A stretch of 64,000 nucleotides of DNA from Betaproteobacteria bacterium (GTDB taxonomy: Bacteria; Pseudomonadota; Gammaproteobacteria; Burkholderiales; SG8-41): assembly GCA_025363575.1 (NCBI GenBank), contig JANYDM010000073.1:8270-72269 (forward strand), written 5' to 3'. The notes beneath the pieces were generated by a model. It was not told where the DNA came from, searched no databases, and was given only the letters and a program-made list of their open reading frames with translations. The translations under genes were made by a program, and so were the position numbers. Shown here piece after piece: positions 56,462 through 64,000 of the stretch (the first letter of the stretch is position 1; each line of letters opens with the position of its first letter).

Positions 56462-58705
56462 ATGCCCCATTCAACTTATTTCCCCGAGCGCATGGGCCAT
56501 GCGGAAATTTCGCCGCAGGGCGAATTCGAGGCCGGCAGTTTCCAGTCGTTCACGCTGACTTATACCGCCGGCTACTTCGGCCTCGACGACACCGGCTCCC
56601 TCAAGATCGTGCACCGTTTCGCGTCCGACATGGGGCGGCCGCAGTTCACCGATCCCAAAGGCTGGAACTACACCACCGTCGAAGCGAGCAATGGCGCGGT
56701 GCTCGAGATCAAATACGACGGCAAGATGAATATCCGGCCGTGGGACAAAACGCTGTTCATCCGCGTCGTCCGCGGTTTCCTGCGCGAGAACGACCGGATC
56801 ATTGTGCGCTTCGGCGATACGCGTCAGGGTTCACCCGGCATCCGCATGCAGACGTTCAACGAGCCGACGTTTGAATTCCGCGTGCTCGTCGATGCGTGGG
56901 CGACGTACAACTATGTCGAGTTGCCGGTGCAGCCGTTCATATCGGTCGTTGCCGGGCCGCCGGTGTTACACAAAGCGATCCTGCCGACGCTGCGCGCGAG
57001 CGGCATGCCGTTCAGGCTGGGCTTCAAGGGCGAGGACAAATGGGGCAATCCGTCGCATCTGGTGAGCGGCACGTTCGGTTTGAAAGCGAATCTGCCGGTC
57101 GAAGAATTGCCGTCCAGCGTGTCGATGAAGCCCGGCGAGTATTCGAAAATCATCGACGGATTGAAATGCGCGACGACGGGCGATTTGCTGATCGAAGTGT
57201 GCGATGCCGCAGGCAAGGTTGTTTGCACCAGCAATCCTTTGCGCATAGTGGAAAGCGCATCACTGCTGCCATATTGGGCAGACCTGCACGGTCAGTCGGA
57301 AGAAACCATCGGCACCAACTCGGCGCGTGAACTCATGGAATTTGCACGCGATCGCGCCTTCCTCGACGCGATGAGCCACCAGGGCAACGATTTCCAGATC
57401 ACGACGCCGTTCTGGAACGAGCTCAACAAGCTCAGCAGGGAATTCAACGTCGACGGCGAATTCGTCATGTATCCCGGCTATGAGTGGTCCGGCAATACCG
57501 GCCTTGGCGGCGACCGCAACGTGATGTTCCTCCATGAAGGCCGCCAGATCCACCGTTCGCATCACGCCTTGATCGACGATCTGTCCGACGTGAAGACCGA
57601 TGCCAACAGCGCCGACGATCTCTTCAAGATGCTCAAAAGCGAGGACGTCATCGTGTTCGCGCACATCGGCGGGCGCTATGCCGACATCAAGATGGCGCAC
57701 GATGCGCGTATCGAACGCAGCGTCGAAGTGCATTCAGACTGGGGCACGTTCGAATGGCTCGTGCACGACGCGTTCGAGCAGGGCTATCGCGTCGGCATTC
57801 TCGCGAACTCCGACGGCCACAAGGGGCGCCACGGTGCGAGCCATCCGGGCGCTTCGATGTTCGGCGCATACGGCGGATTGTCGTGCCTGCTTGCGACGGG
57901 CTTGTCGCGCCAGGAACTGGCGGACGCGCTGCGCAAGCGTCATCACTACGCGACCACCGGTTGCCGCATGTTCCTCGACACGCGCGCCACCTTCGCTGCC
58001 GACGCCGAACTCTACGCCGACGATCCCAATCTCGGCGCGACGGCGGGCAAGAAGGTCAGGAGCGCGATGATGGGCGACATCGTGCGTTCGGGCGAGCGCG
58101 AGGTGATCTTCAGCGTCGACGTGCACGCGTCGGCGCCAATCGAGCGCATCGAAATCCGCAATCGTCTGCAGACGCTGGAAACTTTCCGCCCGTTCGATGA
58201 AAAATCGCTCGGCCGCCGCATCCGCGTGATCTGGGAAGGCTCCGAATACCGCGGGCGCGGCCGCCAGACGGTGTGGGACGGCGGCTGCACACTGACCGGC
58301 AACAGTTTCGACAAGACGCGTACGATCAACTTCTGGAACCTGGACAAAAAGCTCGCGCAAACCGCGCCGGGCGAATTGAAGTGGGGCGGCCTGACTACCG
58401 GTGGCTTCGCCGGTTTCGATGCGTGGCTGACCGACGCGCAGGCGGGCACTCTGAAGATCGACACTGCGCTCGTCAAGACCGAAATCAAGGTTGCAGATAT
58501 CGGCCTGGAAGACCAGGTGTTTGCCAACGGCGGCATCAAGCGCCAGATCCGCGTGTTCCGCATGCCTGACGAAAATACGCATACGCGCGCGCAATTCGAG
58601 CGACGCATCAAGCTGACCGATCAAACCGACAACGCGCTGTACGTGTGCGTGACGCAGGAAGACGGCAACCTGGTCTGGTCGAGCCCGATCTATATCTTCC
58701 GCTAG
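56462..58705 (+). CDS. DUF3604 protein with PHP-type metal-dependent hydrolase fold
   Basis: 747 residues. The first 280 are beta-rich and unassigned. A PHP-like domain follows: 'YWADLHGQSEETIGTNSAREL', 'FLDAMSHQGNDF', 'YPGYEWSGN', 'VIVFAHIGGRYAD', 'EVHSDWGTFEW' and 'GILANSDGHKGRHG', giving His/Asp/Glu ligands for a multinuclear metal site. The C-terminal 150 residues are again beta-rich. PHP enzymes are often phosphoesterases. No signal peptide, so cytoplasmic. Substrate unknown; adjacency to the ComA-like gene suggests a phosphorylated intermediate. Confidence 0.78.
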   Translation: MPHSTYFPERMGHAEISPQGEFEAGSFQSFTLTYTAGYFGLDDTGSLKIVHRFASDMGRPQFTDPKGWNYTTVEASNGAVLEIKYDGKMNIRPWDKTLFIRVVRGFLRENDRIIVRFGDTRQGSPGIRMQTFNEPTFEFRVLVDAWATYNYVELPVQPFISVVAGPPVLHKAILPTLRASGMPFRLGFKGEDKWGNPSHLVSGTFGLKANLPVEELPSSVSMKPGEYSKIIDGLKCATTGDLLIEVCDAAGKVVCTSNPLRIVESASLLPYWADLHGQSEETIGTNSARELMEFARDRAFLDAMSHQGNDFQITTPFWNELNKLSREFNVDGEFVMYPGYEWSGNTGLGGDRNVMFLHEGRQIHRSHHALIDDLSDVKTDANSADDLFKMLKSEDVIVFAHIGGRYADIKMAHDARIERSVEVHSDWGTFEWLVHDAFEQGYRVGILANSDGHKGRHGASHPGASMFGAYGGLSCLLATGLSRQELADALRKRHHYATTGCRMFLDTRATFAADAELYADDPNLGATAGKKVRSAMMGDIVRSGEREVIFSVDVHASAPIERIEIRNRLQTLETFRPFDEKSLGRRIRVIWEGSEYRGRGRQTVWDGGCTLTGNSFDKTRTINFWNLDKKLAQTAPGELKWGGLTTGGFAGFDAWLTDAQAGTLKIDTALVKTEIKVADIGLEDQVFANGGIKRQIRVFRMPDENTHTRAQFERRIKLTDQTDNALYVCVTQEDGNLVWSSPIYIFR

Positions 58706-58776
58706 CGTGACTGGCGATGGAACGTTGTAAACTACGCTGCTGTTTTTCAGCTCACCATAAGAAAACCGGGGGACTT

Positions 58777-59736
58777 ATGCGGTTAATCCAATTGTTTGCG
58801 CTGGGCGGCGCATTGATCTCGGCGTGCGCGGCGGCGCAAACCTATCCGGTCAAGTCCGTGCGCGTCATCGTGCCTTTCGCGGCGGGCGGCGCCACCGACA
58901 TCGTGGCGCGCGTGGTGGCGCAGAAGCTCGGCGAAACCTGGGGGCAGCAGGTGGTCGTGGACAACCGCGCCGGCGCCGGCGGCAATATCGGCGGCGAGCT
59001 GGCAGCAAAGAGCGCGCCCGACGGCTACACGCTCTTCATGACTTCCGGTTCCATCATTACCGCCAATCAGCATATCTATAAGAAGATGCCGTTCGATCCC
59101 GCCAGGGACCTGGTGCCGGTCGTCAATGTGGCGAACGGGCCGCAGGTATTGATCGTTACGCCGACTTTCCCGCCGAAGACGGTAAAGGAACTGATTGATC
59201 TCGCGAAGGCGCATCCGCGCGAAATCTCTTACGGCTCGGCCGGTTTCGGCAGTCAGACGCATCTGGCGGCGGAGAATTTCCTCTACGCCGCAAAGATCGA
59301 AATCGTGCACATCCCGTACAAGGGCGAAGCGCCGGCGATCGTCGACACGATGGCGGGACAGGTACCGTTCTCCACGCCCAATCTCGCGGCGGCAATCAAC
59401 TACATCCAGCAGAAGAAGCTGCGCGCGCTCGGCGTGACCAGCAAGCAACGCTCGCCGCAGCTGCCAGATGTGCCCGCCGTGGCCGAAACTGTGGCGGGAT
59501 TCGAAAACCTCGGGTGGTTCGGTTTCGTGGTGCCTACCGGCACGCCGAAGGAAGTGATCGACAGGATCTATCGCGATACGGCCAAGGTGCTGGAAGCGGC
59601 CGACATCAAGAGCCGGTTTGAAGGGCTAGGCATGGCGCCGGTGGGCAGCAACCCGGCCGATTTCGGTAAATACATTCGCGAAGAAAGCGAACGCTGGGCG
59701 AAAATCGTGCGCGAGCGCAAGCTGCAGGTCGACTGA
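58777..59736 (+). CDS. Bug-family (TctC-like) periplasmic solute receptor
   Basis: 319 residues with a signal peptide cleaved near 'SACAAAQ'. The Bug signature follows: 'YPVKSVRVIVPFAAGGATDIVARVVAQKL', 'VVVDNRAGAGGNIGGELAA', 'PDGYTLFMTSGS'. Bug proteins bind carboxylates and related small acids, usually feeding the TctAB permease. Here no tctAB genes follow; an ABC-type ATPase and permease do. It is probably the uptake receptor for the block's substrate. Confidence 0.9.
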   Translation: MRLIQLFALGGALISACAAAQTYPVKSVRVIVPFAAGGATDIVARVVAQKLGETWGQQVVVDNRAGAGGNIGGELAAKSAPDGYTLFMTSGSIITANQHIYKKMPFDPARDLVPVVNVANGPQVLIVTPTFPPKTVKELIDLAKAHPREISYGSAGFGSQTHLAAENFLYAAKIEIVHIPYKGEAPAIVDTMAGQVPFSTPNLAAAINYIQQKKLRALGVTSKQRSPQLPDVPAVAETVAGFENLGWFGFVVPTGTPKEVIDRIYRDTAKVLEAADIKSRFEGLGMAPVGSNPADFGKYIREESERWAKIVRERKLQVD

Positions 59737-59763
59737 CGACCATCGCGGCAAGGACCTTCGAAA

Positions 59764-60555
59764 ATGCAAGCCATGAATGCGATTCCCCTGCTCGACGTAA
59801 ACGGCGTCACGCTGCAATACAAGACCAAGGAGCACCTGGTCACGGCGACATACCGCGTCGATTTCCAGGTCTATAAATCCGACCGGTTTGTGATTCTCGG
59901 CCCTTCAGGCTGCGGCAAATCCACGCTTTTGAAGGCCGTCGGCGGCTACATGCAGCCGGTTGAAGGCAGCATGCAGTTGAACGGCGAAGTCATCACCAAG
60001 CCGGGCATCGACCGCGTGTTCGTGTTCCAGGAGTTCGACCAGCTGTTACCGTGGAAGACAGTCAAGCAGAACGTGATGTTCGCGCTCACGGCGAGTGGCC
60101 GCCTGAGGGGCAAAGCCGCGGAAGACAAGGCCATGCAGTACATCGAGAAGGTCAAGCTCACGCACTTTGCCGACAGCTATCCGCATACGCTGTCGGGCGG
60201 CATGAAGCAGCGCGTCGCCATTGCGCGCGGCATGGCGATGGAACCCGACATCCTGCTGATGGATGAGCCGTTCGCCGCGCTCGACGCGCTGACCCGGCGC
60301 AAGATGCAGGAGGAACTGCTGCAATTGTGGGACGACACTCATTTCACGGTGCTGTTCGTCACGCATTCGATACCCGAAGCGGTCCTGATCGGCAATCGCA
60401 TCCTGCTGCTCTCGCCCCACCCGGGGCGCGTCAAGGCCGAGTTGAACAGCGATGGCACGGACCATGTCGGGGCCGACGGCAAAAAACTTTCCGACAGCAT
60501 TCACGACATGCTGTTCGCCGACAAGATCGAAGAGGAGGTAACCCCTCATGGCTGA
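59764..60555 (+). CDS. NitT/TauT-type ABC transporter ATP-binding protein
   Basis: 263 residues. Walker A GPSGCGKST (about 44-52), Q-loop 'VFQEFDQLLPW', signature LSGGMKQR, Walker B 'ILLMDEPFAALD' and switch His 'LFVTHSIPEA'. The nearest families are SsuB/TauB/NrtD, importers of sulfonates, taurine, nitrate or bicarbonate. Its end overlaps the permease start by eight bases. A GCAAGGA site precedes the ATG. Confidence 0.9.
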   Translation: MQAMNAIPLLDVNGVTLQYKTKEHLVTATYRVDFQVYKSDRFVILGPSGCGKSTLLKAVGGYMQPVEGSMQLNGEVITKPGIDRVFVFQEFDQLLPWKTVKQNVMFALTASGRLRGKAAEDKAMQYIEKVKLTHFADSYPHTLSGGMKQRVAIARGMAMEPDILLMDEPFAALDALTRRKMQEELLQLWDDTHFTVLFVTHSIPEAVLIGNRILLLSPHPGRVKAELNSDGTDHVGADGKKLSDSIHDMLFADKIEEEVTPHG

Positions 60556-61477
60556 GAGCGTGCTGGTGCAGCGTCCGGAGTTCGTCCGCGAAGTGGAAAC
60601 GAGCGCATTCGGTGTGGTCCAGAAACCGCTCACGACGAACGAAAAGATTTTCAACAACGCAGCGGTGCGCAAGGTGATTATTCTGCTGCTGTTAGGGCTG
60701 CTGTGGCAGTCCTATTCGTCGTGCATGAACGTGACGTCATTTGTCTGGAAGGATGGCACGTTGTTTCCGGCTAGTTTTGCCTGCGAACAAAATCCGCTGC
60801 TGTTTCCGAAATTCAGCGAAACGCTGGGCGCGTTTTACGACAACATCAAGAACGGCGTGCTGCTGCAGCGGGGCTGGTTTTCGATCAAGGTCCTGCTGAT
60901 GGGCTATCTGGCCGGCATGTTCCTGGCGTCGGTATTGACAGCACTCGCGATAACCTCGCGCGTCGGCAACGATTTTCTCGAGACGCTGACGGCGATGTTC
61001 AATCCGCTGCCGGCGATCGCACTCCTGCCGCTCGCGCTGATCTGGTTCGGCCTCGGCAACGGCAGCCTCGTGTTTGTCCTTATCCACTCGGTGCTGTGGC
61101 CGGTCGCGCTCAATACGCACTCGGGTTTCATGTCAGTGTCGCAGACCATGCGCATGGTGGGCCGCAACTACGGGCTTACCGGGCCGCGCTATGTCATGAA
61201 GATACTGATACCGGCCGCATTTCCGAATATCTTGACGGGGATGAAGATCGGCTGGGCGTTTGCGTGGCGGACACTTATCGCCGCCGAACTGGTGTTCGGC
61301 GTGTCGTCGGGCTCCGGCGGCCTGGGTTGGTTCATCTACGAGAACAAGAACCAGCTTGAGATCGCCAACGTCTTCGCCGGCCTCTTCTCCGTCATCATCA
61401 TCGGGCTGATCGTCGAGAATTTCATATTCCGCAATATCGAGCTGAAGACAGTGCGTAAATGGGGCATGCAAAGCTAG
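60548..61477 (+). CDS. NitT/TauT-type ABC transporter permease
   Basis: 309 residues with a BPD_transp_1 domain. The EAA-like coupling loop is 'NYGLTGPRYVMKILIPAAFPNILTGMKIGWAFAW', typical of SsuC/TauC/NrtB. An unusual Cys-containing stretch ('SCMNVTSFVWKDGTLFPASFACEQ') sits after the first helix, probably in the periplasm. GAGGAGGTAACCCCTC gives a strong ribosome site. No ABC-type receptor (SsuA/TauA) is adjacent. Confidence 0.88.
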   Translation: MAESVLVQRPEFVREVETSAFGVVQKPLTTNEKIFNNAAVRKVIILLLLGLLWQSYSSCMNVTSFVWKDGTLFPASFACEQNPLLFPKFSETLGAFYDNIKNGVLLQRGWFSIKVLLMGYLAGMFLASVLTALAITSRVGNDFLETLTAMFNPLPAIALLPLALIWFGLGNGSLVFVLIHSVLWPVALNTHSGFMSVSQTMRMVGRNYGLTGPRYVMKILIPAAFPNILTGMKIGWAFAWRTLIAAELVFGVSSGSGGLGWFIYENKNQLEIANVFAGLFSVIIIGLIVENFIFRNIELKTVRKWGMQS

Positions 61478-61556
61478 GAATGAGGAGTGCGGATTGAGGA
61501 TTGAGCCCGCGACAGCCCGGTTCCCTCACTCCTCACTTCTCGCTCCTCAATCCTGA
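61476..61556. repeat. GAGGATTGA-type intergenic inverted repeat, copy 3
   Basis: AGGAATGAGGAGTGCGG and GGATTGAGGATTGAG (61476-61505) face TCCCTCACTCCTCACTTC and TCGCTCCTCAATCCTGAG (61522-61556). Fourteen bases, GGATTGAGGATTGA, are identical to the copy at 42267-42280. Confidence 0.7.
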
Positions 61557-61563
61557 GGTATTG

Positions 61564-62439
61564 ATGAAAGTCGATCTCAAGCAAGTCGAAGAAGCGTGCA
61601 AGGAACTCTACATCCGCGCGCTGAAAATGCTGCCGCCGGACATCAAAGAGGGTTTCGTGCGTCTGGACAAAACCGAAACGGATGCGACCGGCAAATCGGT
61701 GCTCGGCACCATGATCCGCAATATCAAGGTCGCCGAGGACACCAACAACCTGCTGTGCCAGGACACCGGCATCCCGATCTACAACGTCGTGATCGGCAGC
61801 GGTGTCGAGGTCGATGGTCATGCGCTCAAGAAAGCAATAGCCACGGGTTGCGCGCGCGCGACCAAAGAGCATCCGCTGCGCTCCTCCGTCGTGCATCCGG
61901 TCACGCGCAAGAACGAGCATACGTCGGGCGGCCGGCTGGTGCCCGTCATCAACATCGATTTTTCGGACGAGCGCGATACGCTGACGATCGAAATGATCCC
62001 GAAAGGCAGCGGCTCCGAAAACAATTCGTGGCTGAAAATGGCGATTCCAGCCGATGGCGTCGACGCGGTCAAGACGTTCGTCATCGACTGCGTGCTCGAT
62101 GCAGGCGGCAAGACCTGCCCGCCGACCATCGTCGGCGTCGGCGTCGGCGGTACCGCCGACTTGTGCGTGCATCTGTCGAAAGTGGCGGCGACGCGTCCGC
62201 TCGGCTCGCACTGCACGGACCCCGAAGGCGCGAAGCTCGAGCAGGAATTGTCGGGGGTCGTCAACAAGCTCGGTGTCGGCCCACAGGGGCTCGGCGGCGA
62301 CTCGACGTCATTCGCAGTCCACGTCGAAACCGCGGCGACGCATATTACGATGAATCCCGTCGCGGTCAACATGCAATGCCACTCGGCGCGCCGCGCGCGC
62401 GCCACGTTTACGCCGCAGGGCGTGGCATACGGGTTTTAG
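61564..62439 (+). CDS. Class I fumarase / L-tartrate dehydratase, alpha subunit
   Basis: 291 residues, the N-terminal iron-sulfur domain of class I fumarases as a separate chain. Cluster ligands are likely the Cys in 'NNLLCQDTGIPIYNV', 'GGKTCPPTIVGVGVGGTAD' and 'MQCHSARRARATF'. Hydrates fumarate to malate or dehydrates tartrate-like acids. The two-chain form is shared by bacterial TtdAB and many fumarases, so substrate is open. ATG 61564 follows the GAGGATTGA repeat; the beta subunit follows after three bases. Confidence 0.9.
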   Translation: MKVDLKQVEEACKELYIRALKMLPPDIKEGFVRLDKTETDATGKSVLGTMIRNIKVAEDTNNLLCQDTGIPIYNVVIGSGVEVDGHALKKAIATGCARATKEHPLRSSVVHPVTRKNEHTSGGRLVPVINIDFSDERDTLTIEMIPKGSGSENNSWLKMAIPADGVDAVKTFVIDCVLDAGGKTCPPTIVGVGVGGTADLCVHLSKVAATRPLGSHCTDPEGAKLEQELSGVVNKLGVGPQGLGGDSTSFAVHVETAATHITMNPVAVNMQCHSARRARATFTPQGVAYGF

Positions 62440-62442
62440 ATC

Positions 62443-63054
62443 ATGGCCCATTACGATTTCAACATGCCGGTGTCGGAAGCCGACGTGCGCAAGCTCAAGG
62501 TCAACGATACCGTCACTTTGAATGCCACCCTCTACGGCATCCGCGATGCGACGCTTATACACATGTTCGACCGCGGGCGCACCACGCGCTTCGATCTGAA
62601 GGGGCACGCGGTCATCCATACCGCCCCTAACGTGAAGTGGGTCGGTGAAACCGTCGCGCACCCGTCCGGTTACGAGCCGATCTGCATCGGGACAACGACG
62701 AGCGCGCGCATGGAAAGGTTTACGCGTCCGTTGATGGAACAGTACGGAGTGCGCATTGTAATCGGCAAGGGTGGGCTATTTGCCGCTTCGCAATCGGCAT
62801 TCAAGGATTTGGGCGGCGTGTATCTCGCGATCATCGGCGGCGCCGCGGCGCTGGAAACTACCTGGGTGGAGCAGATCGAGGACGTCGATCTCGACGATCT
62901 GAATCCGGAGTCGCTGTGGAAATTCCGCGTCAAGGGCTTCGGTCCCTTGCTGGTCGCGATGGACAGTCATGGCGGCAACTTGTATACGAAGGTCAACGAT
63001 GCCGCGCGCGACAAGCGTGCTTCGGTCCTCGCCGCGCTAGGAGTTAAATCCTGA
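62443..63054 (+). CDS. Class I fumarase / L-tartrate dehydratase, beta subunit
   Basis: 203 residues, the swivelling C-terminal domain. 'VTLNATLYGIRDATLIHMFDRGR', 'TAPNVKWVGETVAHPSGYEPICIGTTTSARM' and 'GVRIVIGKGGLFAASQSAFKDLGGVYLAIIGGAAAL' are characteristic. It pairs with the alpha chain to complete the active site. Its product or substrate, if fumarate, links directly to the SDH-like flavoprotein that follows. Confidence 0.9.
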   Translation: MAHYDFNMPVSEADVRKLKVNDTVTLNATLYGIRDATLIHMFDRGRTTRFDLKGHAVIHTAPNVKWVGETVAHPSGYEPICIGTTTSARMERFTRPLMEQYGVRIVIGKGGLFAASQSAFKDLGGVYLAIIGGAAALETTWVEQIEDVDLDDLNPESLWKFRVKGFGPLLVAMDSHGGNLYTKVNDAARDKRASVLAALGVKS

Positions 63055-63060
63055 AACCTT

Positions 63061-63162
63061 GCCACAGAGGACACAGAGATCACAGAGAAATTCCAAGGCC
63101 AGACTGTGATTTCCATCTACGGTTTTTCTCGGTGTTCTCTGTGCGTCTGTGCCCTCTGCGGC
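63061..63162. repeat. CACAGAG-type intergenic inverted repeat, copy 2
   Basis: GCCACAGAGGACACAGAG and ATCACAGAGAAA face GTGTTCTCTGTGCGTCTGTG and CCCTCTGCGGCC around a central segment. It is the same type as the copy before the SdhB-like gene and likewise lies just upstream of an SDH-type gene. Confidence 0.8.
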
Positions 63163-63178
63163 CAACCTTTGATGTCTT

Positions 63179-64000
63179 ATGAAAACGATTAAAACTGACA
63201 TATTGATTCTCGGTTCGGGCGGCGCGGGGTTGTTTGCCGCGCTGCATGCCCACCAGAAGAACCCCGACTTGTCGATCACCGTGGCGGTCAAAGGCCTGCT
63301 GGGCAAATGCGGCTGCACGCGCATGGTGCAGGGCGGCTATAACGTAGCGCTCGCCGAGGGCGATTCGATCGAGCGCCACTTCATGGACACGATAGAAGGC
63401 GGCAAATGGCTGCCGGACCAGGACCTTGCGTGGACGCTCGTCAACGTGGCGGTCGAGCGCATCCATGAGCTCGAGAACGAGCTCGGGTGTTTCTTCGACC
63501 GCAACCCCGACGGCACCATCCATCAGAAAGCATTCGCTGGCCAAACGTTCGACCGCACCGTGCACAAGGGCGATCTGACCGGCATCGAAATCATCAACCG
63601 GCTCGCCGAGCAGGTGTGGGCGCGCGGCATCAATCGTCTCGAAGAGCATCGCGCCGTCGAATTCGTGCTGAACAAGGCAGGCGATGCGCTGTCAGGTGTG
63701 CTGATGATAGACGTGCGCAGCGGCGAATTCGTGTTTGTGCAGGCGCAGGCCGTGTTGCTCGGCACGGGGGGCGGGCCGACCATGTACAAGTACCACACGC
63801 CGTCCGGCGACAAGACCTGCGACGGCATGGCGATGGCGCTGCGCGCCGGGCTCGCGCTGCGCGACATGGAGATGGTGCAGTTCCATCCCACCGGGCTGCT
63901 CGCCGGCACCGGCACGCGGATAACCGGCACCGTGCTCGAGGAAGGGCTGCGCGGCGCCGGCGGCTACCTGCTGAACGGCAGCCAGGAGCGCTTCATGCGG
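63179..64000 (+). CDS. SdhA/FrdA/NadB-family flavoprotein, partial (runs off the window end)
   Basis: 274 residues are visible. FAD-binding start 'TDILILGSGGAGLFAALHAH', then 'VKGLLGKCGCTRMVQGGYN', and 'MEMVQFHPTGL' and 'ITGTVLEEGLRGAGG' of the substrate domain. In succinate dehydrogenases and E. coli FrdA a His six residues before the GG pair binds FAD covalently; here that place is Cys46. FAD may thus be non-covalent, as in NadB. It likely partners with the SdhB-like subunit at 53.5 kb. Confidence 0.87.
   Translation, partial: MKTIKTDILILGSGGAGLFAALHAHQKNPDLSITVAVKGLLGKCGCTRMVQGGYNVALAEGDSIERHFMDTIEGGKWLPDQDLAWTLVNVAVERIHELENELGCFFDRNPDGTIHQKAFAGQTFDRTVHKGDLTGIEIINRLAEQVWARGINRLEEHRAVEFVLNKAGDALSGVLMIDVRSGEFVFVQAQAVLLGTGGGPTMYKYHTPSGDKTCDGMAMALRAGLALRDMEMVQFHPTGLLAGTGTRITGTVLEEGLRGAGGYLLNGSQERFMR

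Overview
The window looks like chromosomal DNA of a GC-rich betaproteobacterium, most likely an uncultured or poorly known member of Burkholderiales/Nitrosomonadales. Grounds: birA-coaX-SPOR-hldE2 order, an intact mraZ-to-lpxC division and cell-wall (dcw) cluster, DUF721 and M23 genes between lpxC and secA, the pilC-pilD-coaE-zapD-yacG block, rpsP-rimM-trmD-rplS, Bug-type solute receptors, and Gram-negative outer-membrane functions (LpxC, DolP, LpoA, heptose adenylyltransferase). The species cannot be named from sequence alone.

Layout. 1-0.55 kb: minus-strand signalling remnants (receiver start, PAS/receiver chimera). 0.6-3.0 kb: birA, coaX, SPOR protein. 3.0-6.2 kb (minus): hldE2, then dolP-diaA-yraN-lpoA, facing away from rsmI as in Escherichia coli. 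7.1-9.7 kb: pyrC, RNase P RNA, tartrate/malate-type dehydrogenase. 10.2-29.4 kb: mraZ promoter with three MraZ boxes, then mraZ, rsmH, ftsL, ftsI, murE, murF, mraY, murD, ftsW, murG, murC, murB, ddl, ftsQ, ftsA, ftsZ, lpxC. 29.4-37 kb: small membrane protein, dciA-like gene, M23 peptidase, terminator, secA, argJ, DUF815 ATPase, Nudix-ThiE fusion. 37-43 kb (minus): yacG, zapD, coaE, pilD, pilC, CorC-type CBS protein, CcsA-like protein. 43-48.5 kb: ffh, rpsP operon, terminator, periplasmic helical-repeat protein. 48.5-51.7 kb (minus): two glycosyltransferases behind a GntR regulator. 51.8-64 kb (plus): an accessory catabolic block.

The accessory block is the most interesting part. It runs UxaA-type lyase small and large subunits (sulfolactate sulfo-lyase SuyA/SuyB-like split), SdhB-like iron-sulfur protein, two membrane anchors, TauE/SafE exporter, phosphosulfolactate-synthase (ComA) family enzyme, PHP-fold DUF3604 protein, Bug receptor, NitT/TauT-type ABC ATPase and permease, class I fumarase/tartrate dehydratase alpha and beta, and an SdhA-like flavoprotein running off the end. 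The flavoprotein has Cys where succinate dehydrogenases carry the covalent-FAD His. Together they suggest uptake and breakdown of a C3/C4 organic acid, possibly a sulfonate, with quinone-linked oxidation and sulfite export; this is an inference.

A second unexpected signal lies inside the dcw cluster. Three junctions that are normally tight (murE-murF, murF-mraY, murG-murC) carry spacers made of short ORFs that abut or overlap the flanking genes so that translational coupling could be kept. Two of these spacers are clearly duplicated copies of the downstream gene's own start region. Several families of intergenic inverted repeats (CACAGAG type, GAGGATTGA type, and a hairpin followed by ATGCG) also occur.
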